Origin: Candidatus Omnitrophota bacterium
GTDB taxonomy: Bacteria > Omnitrophota > Gorgyraeia > Gygaellales > Profunditerraquicolaceae
DNA length: 7,061 bases
Assembly (NCBI GenBank): GCA_028717055.1
Contig: JAQUOO010000063.1
Coordinates: 1 to 7,061, forward strand
Reading direction: 5' to 3'
The notes beneath the pieces were generated by a model, which saw nothing but the letters and a program-made list of their open reading frames with translations, was not told where the DNA came from and did not search any database. The first letter of the stretch is position 1, and each line of letters starts with the position of its first letter. Both the position numbers and the translations under genes were made by a program. Below are positions 1 through 5,494 of this stretch, one piece after another.

Positions 1-596
1 GCGCTTTAATCACAGCCAAGCCAATTACAGATTTAAAATTATCCTTAGAAGGCGCCTGGCAGTTTGGTTATGACAGGGTTCTTAGTTCTACCAATACTTC
101 CGATAAACGCAAAGCCTACGCTCTTCAGGCTATGGCAGATTACACTTTCTCCAAAGTTAAATTTACTCCTTCTATAGGCGCCGGTTATACTTATCTTTCC
201 GGTCCTAAAGGCGGTAAATACGGCGGTTGGGATCCAATGTATTATAACCAGGTATTAGGAAACATTGCTTACGCGATATTGCCTTTCAGTAATATGCAGG
301 CAATAGGAGTTAGAGGCAGTGTAAAACCTGCGGATGATGTTACCCTTACCGGCAGCGTTACTAATTTTAGCTTGGTAAAAGAAGTAAGTAGCTATACAAG
401 CCTATATAACAATGCGACAATTTATACCACTACCAAAAAGAACCTAGGTAATGAATTTGACCTCACTGCAACTTACGACTACACCGAAGATGTGCAGTTA
501 GGCCTTACTTGGGGTTATTTTGCTTGCGGTAACGCTATAGCTGAAAGCCGTGGTAACGCCTCACAGTTAATCGGATCCATGAAGGTAACATTCTAA
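1..596 (+). CDS. Outer-membrane beta-barrel porin, alginate-export-like (3' end only)
   Basis: The reading frame is open from the window edge (first full codon at 3) to TAA at 594-596, so the N-terminus and signal peptide are missing and about 197 residues are visible. The protein shows alternating polar/aromatic beta-strand patterns (ITDLKLSLEGAWQFGY, FDLTATYDYTEDVQLGLTWGYF) separated by Gly/Asn/Ser-rich loops. It ends in MKVTF: a C-terminal Phe with alternating hydrophobics is the usual assembly signal recognised by BamA. The LGNEFDLTATYDYTEDV segment resembles the C-terminal part of alginate-export (AlgE-like) porins, which pass anionic polysaccharides or other solutes through the outer membrane. 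The barrel call is firm; the substrate is not known. An ATG at 132 lies in mid-barrel and is not the start. The gene is closed by the terminator at 621-655. Confidence 0.75.
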   Translation, partial: ALITAKPITDLKLSLEGAWQFGYDRVLSSTNTSDKRKAYALQAMADYTFSKVKFTPSIGAGYTYLSGPKGGKYGGWDPMYYNQVLGNIAYAILPFSNMQAIGVRGSVKPADDVTLTGSVTNFSLVKEVSSYTSLYNNATIYTTTKKNLGNEFDLTATYDYTEDVQLGLTWGYFACGNAIAESRGNASQLIGSMKVTF

Positions 597-620
597 TATA
601 ACTGATGTAGAAGCACTTAA

Positions 621-655
621 TCCTCGGGGGAGAATATCCCCCGAGGATTTTTTTT
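621..655 (+). terminator. Strong intrinsic terminator after the porin gene
   Basis: TCCTCGGGGG (621-630) pairs perfectly with CCCCCGAGGA (638-647). An A-T pair at 631/637 can extend the stem to 11 bp around a 5-nt loop. Eight T residues follow (648-655). The stem begins about 25 nt after the porin stop codon, so it ends that transcript and separates it from the GH57 gene. Confidence 0.95.
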
Positions 656-681
656 AACAATTAGTTTTCTTTAACTACTAT
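654..681 (+). promoter_or_regulatory. Possible sigma-70 promoter for the GH57 gene
   Basis: TTAACA (654-659, 5 of 6 to the -35 consensus), a 16-bp spacer and TACTAT (676-681, 4 of 6 to TATAAT, keeping the key first T, second A and last T) fit in the short gap between the terminator and the gene. Transcription would start near 688 and give a leader of about 20 nt. The -35 box overlaps the T-run of the terminator. The match is moderate, and AT-rich sequence gives such matches by chance. Confidence 0.3.
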
Positions 682-707
682 CTACTACCTACTAACTACT
701 CTCTAAC

Positions 708-2267
708 ATGCTTTACTTGGCTTTTATCTTCCACATGCACCAACCGTATTACAAGAATCTGCTCACCAATGAAGCCAATCTTCCCTGGGTAAGGCTTCAT
801 GGGGTTAAAGATTATCTTGATATGGTGCAAATCCTGGAGAAATTCCCCGGGATTCATCAAACCTTTAATATTGTCCCATCGTTATTCGAGCAGATAGAAA
901 ATTATACGAATGGTTCCGTAAAAGATACCTTCCTTGAGCTTTCCTACAAAGAGGCAAAAAAACTCTCTCCGGACGAAAAGGATTTTATTCTAAACAATTT
1001 CTTTTCCATTAATAAAGACAAAGTCATCTCCAATTTCCCCCGCTATTATGAATTATATTTTAAGAAACAAAGAAAAGGAGAATTCGATATTCAGGATTAC
1101 CTGGACCTTCAGACCTGGTTTAATTTAGCCTGGATTGATCCCTCTTTTCGCTCAAAATTCCCGGAGCTAAGAGCAATTATATCTAAAGGCAGGTTTTTTA
1201 CTGAAGAAGACAAACGCCTTGTTCTGGACAAACAGATAACCATTCTAAGAGAAGTAATCCCCGGTTATAGGCGGTCTTGCGCAACCGGACAGTTAGAACT
1301 AAGCGTAACGCCATATTATCATCCGATATTGCCGCTTTTATGCAGTTCAAATAGCGCTAAAGAAGCAAACCTTCAAAGCCTATTGCCAAAATCGGAATTC
1401 CGCTATCCGCAGGACGCCAAAATTCAAATTGATACGGCTGTAAAATTCTATCAGGAAAGATTCGGGATGGAGCCCCGCGGAATGTGGCCGTCAGAAGAGT
1501 CGGTAAGCGAAAGCATCCTGCCATTTATAATCGGTTCCGGAATAAAATGGATAGTTACGGATGAGGCCTTGCTTTTTAAATCTTTTAAATCAAAAAAAAG
1601 GGACACCAAACTGCTCTACCAGCCTCATTTATTGAAGAGAAGGGAAGGGGAGTTGAAAATCGTATTTCGTGACCGCAATCTTTCGGACCTGATCGGATTT
1701 GTTTATCATTCATGGAAAGCGGAGAGCGCGGTAGCAGATTTTATGCAGCATCTGGATAATATAAACAAGGCGTTCAAAAATGAAGATATTCTGGTTACGA
1801 TAGCGATGGATGGAGAGAACGCCTGGGAATACTATACCAATGACGGGCATGATTTTCTGGAGCTGCTTTACCAACGCCTTGGCGATTCCAGCGCTATCAA
1901 GGTAACTACAATATCTGAATATTTGGAAAACCATCCGGTTAAATCCAAAATCAAACACTTAAGCGCCGGGTCGTGGATTTACGGCAATTTCAATAAATGG
2001 ATGGGGAACTACTATAAAGTTAAGGCTTGGGAGTGGCTGCTTGCCGCGCGAAAAGAATTTGATGAGGCCGGCTCCAGATTATCAAACCAGGAGCTGCAGC
2101 TTGCCTTAAAACAAATTCTTGTTTTGGAAGGCAGTGACTGGTTCTGGTGGTATGGAGAGGACCCTGAAGGTTCCTTCGACAGGTTATTCCGCCTGCATTT
2201 GCGTAACTTTTATTCAATAATCAAAAAACCTATTCCCGATTACTTGTCAAACCCTCTAAGTGCTTGA
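708..2267 (+). CDS. Glycoside hydrolase family 57 (alpha-amylase / glucanotransferase type)
   Basis: A 519-residue cytoplasmic enzyme with no signal peptide. GH57 enzymes cleave or transfer alpha-glucan chains (glycogen, starch, maltodextrin) by a retaining mechanism. All five GH57 signature regions are visible: HMHQPYY at residues 9-15; GQLELSVTPYYHPILPL at 194-210; GMWPSEESVSE at 258-268 with E263 as likely nucleophile; AMDGENAWEYY at 366-376 with D368 as likely acid/base; and GSWIYGNFNKWMG at 421-433 followed by EGSDWFWWYGED at 474-485. The pattern fits the amylase/amylopullulanase-like branch (COG1449) better than branching enzymes. The protein stops about 30 residues after the last motif, so it carries no C-terminal binding domain. 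The exact activity cannot be read from sequence. ATG 708 is the natural start (MLYLAFIFHMHQP is typical) although no Shine-Dalgarno precedes it. Its stop codon overlaps the promoter of the next operon. Confidence 0.9.
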   Translation: MLYLAFIFHMHQPYYKNLLTNEANLPWVRLHGVKDYLDMVQILEKFPGIHQTFNIVPSLFEQIENYTNGSVKDTFLELSYKEAKKLSPDEKDFILNNFFSINKDKVISNFPRYYELYFKKQRKGEFDIQDYLDLQTWFNLAWIDPSFRSKFPELRAIISKGRFFTEEDKRLVLDKQITILREVIPGYRRSCATGQLELSVTPYYHPILPLLCSSNSAKEANLQSLLPKSEFRYPQDAKIQIDTAVKFYQERFGMEPRGMWPSEESVSESILPFIIGSGIKWIVTDEALLFKSFKSKKRDTKLLYQPHLLKRREGELKIVFRDRNLSDLIGFVYHSWKAESAVADFMQHLDNINKAFKNEDILVTIAMDGENAWEYYTNDGHDFLELLYQRLGDSSAIKVTTISEYLENHPVKSKIKHLSAGSWIYGNFNKWMGNYYKVKAWEWLLAARKEFDEAGSRLSNQELQLALKQILVLEGSDWFWWYGEDPEGSFDRLFRLHLRNFYSIIKKPIPDYLSNPLSA

Positions 2268-2292
2268 CATCTAACGACTTTTATGTTATAAA
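2264..2292 (+). promoter_or_regulatory. Near-consensus sigma-70 promoter for the ParA-CBM48 operon
   Basis: A perfect -35 box TTGACA (2264-2269), a 17-bp spacer (2270-2286) and TATAAA (2287-2292, followed by T) make an almost ideal housekeeping promoter. The -35 box contains the TGA stop (2265-2267) of the GH57 gene. Transcription should begin near 2299, only about 7 nt before the ATG at 2306, so the mRNA would be almost leaderless. That agrees with the lack of any Shine-Dalgarno there. Confidence 0.75.
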
Positions 2293-2305
2293 TGTTCAAG
2301 TTAAA

Positions 2306-2872
2306 ATGGACAAAAAAGATATCTACGAACACCTGGCAAAAATCTACCTTGATGCTTCTTCAAAGAAGAAAAAAAGAAATAAAGCTTATCCAAAACTTTT
2401 CAAGAATCTTTTTATTGTAAGCATATTTCTGATGGTTGGCTTGTCTACAGCTATATTTTCTTCCGTATCCAAAAGGAATAACTTGCGTTCCGAAACCGCC
2501 TTGATTCTTCAAAACGATCCCGCAAAGATAAATTTTAATTTCGACCCCGCAAAAAAGGAAATCTACAGCCTTAACCTGAATCACTTAAACCTGGCGCGTT
2601 TTAAAATGCTGGCTTTCTCAATCAGGAATATGGAACCCAGGGAAAAAATAGCCATGCGGATTGAATTCGTAAATGCTTTCAAGGAAAAATCAGAAATATA
2701 TTTAAGGAATATCCCTTACAACTGGAAGGATTTTAAAATAAACTTGGCCGATTTCAAGAATTTAAACGACTGGTCGGAAACTACCAGCCTTTCTTTTTGC
2801 GTGGAGGAATGGAATGCTTCCGGGAAGAAGGGCGTAGTTTTTATCGATAACGTTAGGCTTCTTAAAGCCTGA
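2306..2872 (+). CDS. Membrane-anchored protein with a jelly-roll (carbohydrate-binding-like) outer domain
   Basis: 188 residues from ATG 2306. A cytoplasmic N-terminal segment (MDKKDIYEHLAKIYLDAS) is followed by a lysine cluster (KKKKRNK, 20-26), one transmembrane helix (about 34-52, NLFIVSIFLMVGLSTAIF) and a roughly 130-residue domain placed outside by the positive-inside rule. That domain is beta-rich (INFNFDP, FKMLAFSIRN, IAMRIEFVN, WKDFKINLADF) and ends in GVVFIDNVRLLKA, the typical last strand of galactose-binding-like/CIA30-type jelly rolls, many of which bind carbohydrate. No family name can be given from sequence alone. An in-frame TTG at 2264 would add 14 residues, but it lies in the -35 box, so ATG 2306 is preferred. 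It is first in the operon, 18 bp before the ParA fusion, which suggests that its cytoplasmic tail may act with that ATPase (inference). Confidence 0.75.
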   Translation: MDKKDIYEHLAKIYLDASSKKKKRNKAYPKLFKNLFIVSIFLMVGLSTAIFSSVSKRNNLRSETALILQNDPAKINFNFDPAKKEIYSLNLNHLNLARFKMLAFSIRNMEPREKIAMRIEFVNAFKEKSEIYLRNIPYNWKDFKINLADFKNLNDWSETTSLSFCVEEWNASGKKGVVFIDNVRLLKA

Positions 2873-2890
2873 AAGGAGAGCTGGATTCCT

Positions 2891-4027
2891 ATGCGTATAA
2901 TCGCTATAACCAATCAAAAAGGCGGATGCGGAAAAACGACTACCTCGGTTAATTTGGCTGCCTCTTTAGCTGCTAACGGAAGAAAAGTATTGCTGGTGGA
3001 TATTGACCCCCAGGCGCACGCTACACTAGGATTAAACATCAAGTCTTATTTCAGTATCTATAATGTCTTGTCGAAAATCACCCACCAGAAAACCAAGCTT
3101 GAAGATATCATCCAGAATGTAAGCCCGGATTTCGACATAGCGCCCTCCAGTATTATTTTAAGCACGCTTGAACAAGAATTAGCCGGGGAAATTGGAAGGG
3201 AATCCCGCCTTTGGGATACTTTAAATAATTTTAAGGTAAATTACGACTATATCCTGATAGATTGCCCTCCAAACCTGGGAATATTGACCATAAACGCCAT
3301 CCGGGCCGCCGATGAAGTGATTATCCCGGTAGAAGCCAGCAGATTCTCCCTGGAAGGCATGGATCAACTCTTAAGCATAGTAAGTTTGGTTCGCGACCGC
3401 CTGAATCATGCCGTAAGCACCAAAATACTAGTAACAAATTTCGATTCCCGCCTGGCGCATTCTTTCAAAATGCTCGAAAAAATCAAATCTGACTTTAAGA
3501 ATAAGCTATTTTCGAATATTATCCATGTAAATGTGAAATTAAAAGAAGCCCAGAATCAGGGGACTCACATATTGAATTTCGACAAATACTCCCGTGGCGC
3601 AAAAGACTATTATAGCCTTTCAAGAGAAATCATCACCCAGGAAACCAGCCCTAAAAATACGGAGAAAACCGAAAGCGCGCCTTTTAGAAAAACCGAGCCA
3701 AAACCGGTTGTAGTTCTTGAGAAAAAGATGAATGAAATACTTAAAAAAGAACTGCCGAAACTGACCGAGGTGATATTCTCGGTTTTTGCTCCCGATGCCA
3801 AAGATGTTTACGTCGCCGGAGAATTCAACAACTGGAAACTGGAAGATTCAAACCGCATGCTTAGCAATAACGGAACCTGGAGCAAAAAGTTAAATCTGAC
3901 AAGCGGTAAATACCGCTACCGTTTTGTCATTGACGGAAAATGGATTGAAGATACCTCCAATCCTTTAAGAGAAATCAATCCTTACGGTTCAGTTGATTCC
4001 CTGATTGAAATCGATATCAATAAATAG
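2891..4027 (+). CDS. ParA-family ATPase fused to a CBM48/AMPK-beta-type glycogen-binding domain
   Basis: 378 residues in two domains. Residues 1-250 are a ParA/MinD-type P-loop ATPase: deviant Walker A KGGCGKTT (10-17, signature Lys10, catalytic Lys15), Walker A' VDIDPQ (36-41), Walker B ILIDCPP (121-127), and the ParA-typical VIIPVEASRFSLEGMDQL (143-160). Such ATPases dimerise on ATP, bind DNA non-specifically and position plasmids, chromosomes or protein bodies. A polar, Lys/Pro-rich linker (251-290) leads to an E-set domain (about 291-376) with the AMPK-beta/CBM48 pattern: VFAPDAKDVYVAGEFNNW (298-315), GTW, YRYRFVIDGKW (341-351), NPYGSVDSLIEID. W315 and W351 match the sugar-stacking tryptophans of AMPK-beta. 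A Shine-Dalgarno AAGGAG (2873-2878) lies 12 nt before ATG. No ParB or parS is visible. A role in placing glycogen granules is inferred from the fusion and the GH57 neighbour. Confidence 0.9.
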   Translation: MRIIAITNQKGGCGKTTTSVNLAASLAANGRKVLLVDIDPQAHATLGLNIKSYFSIYNVLSKITHQKTKLEDIIQNVSPDFDIAPSSIILSTLEQELAGEIGRESRLWDTLNNFKVNYDYILIDCPPNLGILTINAIRAADEVIIPVEASRFSLEGMDQLLSIVSLVRDRLNHAVSTKILVTNFDSRLAHSFKMLEKIKSDFKNKLFSNIIHVNVKLKEAQNQGTHILNFDKYSRGAKDYYSLSREIITQETSPKNTEKTESAPFRKTEPKPVVVLEKKMNEILKKELPKLTEVIFSVFAPDAKDVYVAGEFNNWKLEDSNRMLSNNGTWSKKLNLTSGKYRYRFVIDGKWIEDTSNPLREINPYGSVDSLIEIDINK

Positions 4028-4036
4028 AGGGAGGTG
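4028..4036 (+). promoter_or_regulatory. Shine-Dalgarno that selects ATG 4040
   Basis: AGGGAGGTG sits directly after the ParA-fusion stop codon and ends 3 nt before ATG 4040. A GTG at 4034 lies inside this Shine-Dalgarno and cannot be its target, so the next protein starts at 4040 (MAPKKK), not 4034. Confidence 0.7.
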
Positions 4037-4039
4037 CAT

Positions 4040-4414
4040 ATGGCGCCGAAGAAAAAGGTTAAAAAGACTATCCGGAAGAAACAGATAAAAAAGAAAACTG
4101 TCAAAAAACCGGTCAAGAGATCAATCAAGAAGAAAACTGTTTCCAAGAAAAAGAATACGCTAAAGAAGAAAGGAAACATACTTGGCGTCATAACGCACTA
4201 TTTCCCGCATGTGCAAGCCGCGGTAATCAAGCTAAAAACCCCCTTGTCTACCGGAGAAACAATCAAAATCAAAGGCCACACTACGGATTTTACGCAAAGC
4301 ATAATTTCCATGCAAATTGATCATGTTCCCGTAAATACAGCTAAAACCGGCCAAGAAATAGGTTTACTGGTTAATTCCCGGGTCAGGCAGGGCGATTTAG
4401 TTTATAAAGTCTAA
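4040..4414 (+). CDS. EF-Tu domain-2-like barrel protein with a lysine-rich histone-like tail
   Basis: 124 residues in two parts. Residues 1-44 contain 24 Lys/Arg in repeats such as KKKVKKT, KKQIKKK and KKPVKRS, with Thr, Val and Pro between, like bacterial histone-H1-like tails. This part is surely disordered and should bind nucleic acid or an acidic partner. Residues 47-124 (ILGVITHYFPHVQAAVIKL, IKIKGHTTDFTQSIISMQI, GQEIGLLVNSRVRQGDLVYKV) match the small 'translation elongation factor-like' proteins built on the EF-Tu domain-2 beta-barrel. The IKGHTTDFTQ...SMQI stretch is their hallmark. These stand-alone barrels have no established function. The gene lies 12 bp after the ParA fusion with an excellent Shine-Dalgarno. 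The tail could tether the barrel to RNA or DNA, or act like the basic ATPase-stimulating tails of ParA partners; the latter is speculation. Confidence 0.8.
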   Translation: MAPKKKVKKTIRKKQIKKKTVKKPVKRSIKKKTVSKKKNTLKKKGNILGVITHYFPHVQAAVIKLKTPLSTGETIKIKGHTTDFTQSIISMQIDHVPVNTAKTGQEIGLLVNSRVRQGDLVYKV

Positions 4415-4418
4415 CAAC

Positions 4419-4427
4419 AGGAGGGAG
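4419..4427 (+). promoter_or_regulatory. Shine-Dalgarno for the 59-residue SAP-like gene
   Basis: AGGAGGGAG contains the full AGGAGG core (4419-4424) and lies 8 nt before ATG 4433. This supports translation of a gene that might otherwise be missed because of its length. Confidence 0.75.
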
Positions 4428-4432
4428 TTAAA

Positions 4433-4612
4433 ATGAGGCTTTCTGAAGTAGAAAAAAGGGCGAAATCATTGGGAATCAAAGATACCTGGAGGCTATCCAA
4501 GAAGGATCTAATAAAAACAATTCAGCGCACTGAAGGAAATAACGCATGCTTTGGAACTACCCGCATCTGCGAACAGATGGTTTGCTGCTGGAGGAGCGAT
4601 TGCATAAAATGA
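4433..4612 (+). CDS. Small SAP/Rho-N-like cysteine-rich protein
   Basis: A 59-residue gene with a perfect Shine-Dalgarno. Residues 2-32 (MRLSEVEKRAKSLGIK, LSKKDLIKTIQR) form the helix-extended-helix pattern of SAP/Rho N-terminal domains, which usually touch nucleic acid: helix, LGIK turn, then KKDLIKTIQ helix. The second half (TEGNNACFGTTRICEQMVCCWRSDC) has five cysteines (C39, C46, C51, C52, C57). It matches a small family I recall from Geobacter-like and related genomes, with the pattern EGN-CFGT-C-Q-C-WR-DC. The cysteines could bind a metal or Fe-S cluster; this is not established. The stop TGA (4610-4612) overlaps the ATG of the next gene, so the two are probably translationally coupled. 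Confidence 0.8.
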   Translation: MRLSEVEKRAKSLGIKDTWRLSKKDLIKTIQRTEGNNACFGTTRICEQMVCCWRSDCIK

Positions 4613-4794
4613 AATACAAATGCCAGATTTGCGAGCGTGAAATCGACGATTTTGCCAGCCTAGCCCATATTAAAGCGGAAGAATATTTACTGGAATTAAT
4701 CAGGCGCGATCACCCAGAATGGCACGAAAGCAAAAAAACCTGCCATAAATGTATCGAATACTACCGTAAATTAGTCAAGGAAAACGAAGTCTGA
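4609..4794 (+). CDS. Small four-cysteine zinc-ribbon protein
   Basis: 61 residues beginning MKYKCQICEREIDD. Two CxxC pairs, CQIC (5-8) and CHKC (45-48), flank a mostly helical segment (SLAHIKAEEYLLELIRRDHPEW). This is the layout of a single zinc site made by two knuckles. The function is unknown; such tiny zinc ribbons often mediate protein or nucleic-acid contacts. ATG 4609 overlaps the previous stop in an ATGA junction, and GGAGGAG (4590-4596) lies 12 nt upstream inside the previous gene. The frame is open further upstream to an ATG at 4546, but that start would overlap the SAP-like gene by 67 bp and has no ribosome binding site. It is the last gene of the operon, followed 8 nt later by a terminator. 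Confidence 0.75.
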   Translation: MKYKCQICEREIDDFASLAHIKAEEYLLELIRRDHPEWHESKKTCHKCIEYYRKLVKENEV

Positions 4795-4802
4795 TATTTC
4801 CG

Positions 4803-4835
4803 GAAACGGCTTATTTCAAGGAGCCGTTTCTTTTT
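4803..4835 (+). terminator. Intrinsic terminator closing the ParA-CBM48 operon
   Basis: GAAACGGCT (4803-4811) pairs perfectly with AGCCGTTTC (4822-4830) around a 10-nt loop, and TTTTT (4831-4835) follows at once. It begins 8 nt after the zinc-ribbon stop codon. Confidence 0.9.
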
Positions 4836-4881
4836 CAGCAAATATTTCGAGTATCTACTCATAATAAATAGGGCGTTAAAA

Positions 4882-4902
4882 CCCGGTAAGTTCAAGTAAA
4901 TG
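4882..4902. repeat. Dispersed repeat, copy A (partial, at the UPF0251 start codon)
   Basis: CCCGGTAAGTT followed by CAAGTAAATG matches the right arm and flank of the dinB repeat (6033-6053) at 19 of 21 positions in the same orientation, including the terminal ATG. A further GGCG/AAA similarity lies just upstream (about 4872-4880). No matching left arm is visible. Read on the minus strand the copy would encode IYLNLPGF, the same peptide as in dinB. Confidence 0.65.
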
Positions 4903-5208
4903 CAGCCTCGAGGAAGACCAAAAAAATACAGGATAGTGCGCCTTGATCCCAGGATAAACCAATTTAGCCCCCGGGGCAGGCCCGGCAGGCCGAATGAGGT
5001 GGATCTTAATATGGACCAGTTTGAGGCCATAAGGCTGGCTGATTATATGGGATTACCCCAAAAAAAGGCGGCCAAACTAATGCGCATATCCCAACAAACC
5101 TTTAGCCGGATATTAACGCGGGCCCATAAAAGCCTGGCTAACGCCTTGGTCAATGGCCATACCATAAAGATACAGGGCGGACATTATGTAATCAGTTCCC
5201 GAGAATAA
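4900..5208 (+). CDS. UPF0251/DUF134-family helix-turn-helix protein
   Basis: 102 residues. The basic start MQPRGRPKKYRIVRLDPR, the LNMDQFEAIRLADYMGLPQKKAAKLMRISQQTFSRILTRAHKSLANALVNG block (about 46-95) and the end HTIKIQGGHYVI match the UPF0251 (DUF134) family. These are small proteins with a sigma-70-region-4-like HTH, usually around 100 residues, presumed to bind DNA. Their targets are generally unknown. The recognition helix is probably SQQTFSRILTRAHKSLANAL. The gene is free-standing: a terminator lies upstream and there is no gene within 300 bp downstream on this strand. ATG 4900 is the only reasonable start, and only a weak GGTAAG precedes it. That ATG belongs to a copy of the dispersed repeat, so the N-terminus may have been re-set by the repeat. 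No clear promoter was recognised. Confidence 0.85.
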   Translation: MQPRGRPKKYRIVRLDPRINQFSPRGRPGRPNEVDLNMDQFEAIRLADYMGLPQKKAAKLMRISQQTFSRILTRAHKSLANALVNGHTIKIQGGHYVISSRE

Positions 5209-5439
5209 TCCCCGGAAAAACAACCGGAACCAACAGAACAGTAAGCCCTAAAATTATTAAAATCTGCCTAAAACTTAACCTAATGGATGTTATTTTGAGA
5301 TAAACCCTTCTTGTGCTCAACTTCCTATAATATATCTTATGTTAACTTCAGCTTATTGGTTAGATTATTCTAAGGCTATGGTTAATAAGAGGTTAGGATA
5401 CATCGGTATTTTCCTGTGGAAAAGCGCTTTTCGAATTAC

Positions 5440-5451
5440 TTAAACTTACCG
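5440..5451. repeat. Dispersed repeat, copy B1 (partial)
   Basis: TTAAACTTACCG is identical to the reverse complement of 6035-6046 in dinB. Similarity extends outward on both sides, with ATTACTT before and TTCTTT after against ATTTATT and TTCTTT in dinB, allowing one gap. It is in the opposite genomic orientation to copy A. Confidence 0.5.
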
Positions 5452-5494
5452 CCTTCTTTTAAGGTTAGCATTTACGGATGGATTAGTGAAGGAG

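Noticed and set aside
350..359. CTTACCGG in the porin gene as another repeat copy
   Set aside because: Only 8 bases match and the flanks do not; it fits ordinary coding sequence (LTG).
2264..2305. TTG start adding 14 residues to the membrane protein
   Set aside because: The TTG is the first part of the -35 box TTGACA, so it would lie upstream of the transcription start.
4546..4608. Longer start (ATG 4546) for the zinc-ribbon gene
   Set aside because: It would overlap the SAP-like gene by 67 bp without a Shine-Dalgarno; the ATGA junction at 4609 is the usual coupled start.
2891..4794. A classical parABS chromosome or plasmid partition locus
   Set aside because: There is no ParB-like HTH protein, no parS-like 16-bp palindrome and no gidAB/rnpA-type context, so the ParA is treated as an orphan positioning ATPase.
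4761..5030. Minus-strand 89-residue ORF covering the UPF0251 5' end, including IYLNLPGFN
   Set aside because: It lies antisense to the well-supported UPF0251 gene and to the terminator, shows no recognisable domain, and owes its YLNLPGF peptide to the repeat.
5301..5331. Full promoter around TATAAT 5326-5331
   Set aside because: No -35-like hexamer at 16-18 bp: TTGAGA is 25 bp away and TTGTGC only 9 bp. An isolated -10 box in AT-rich sequence is weak evidence.
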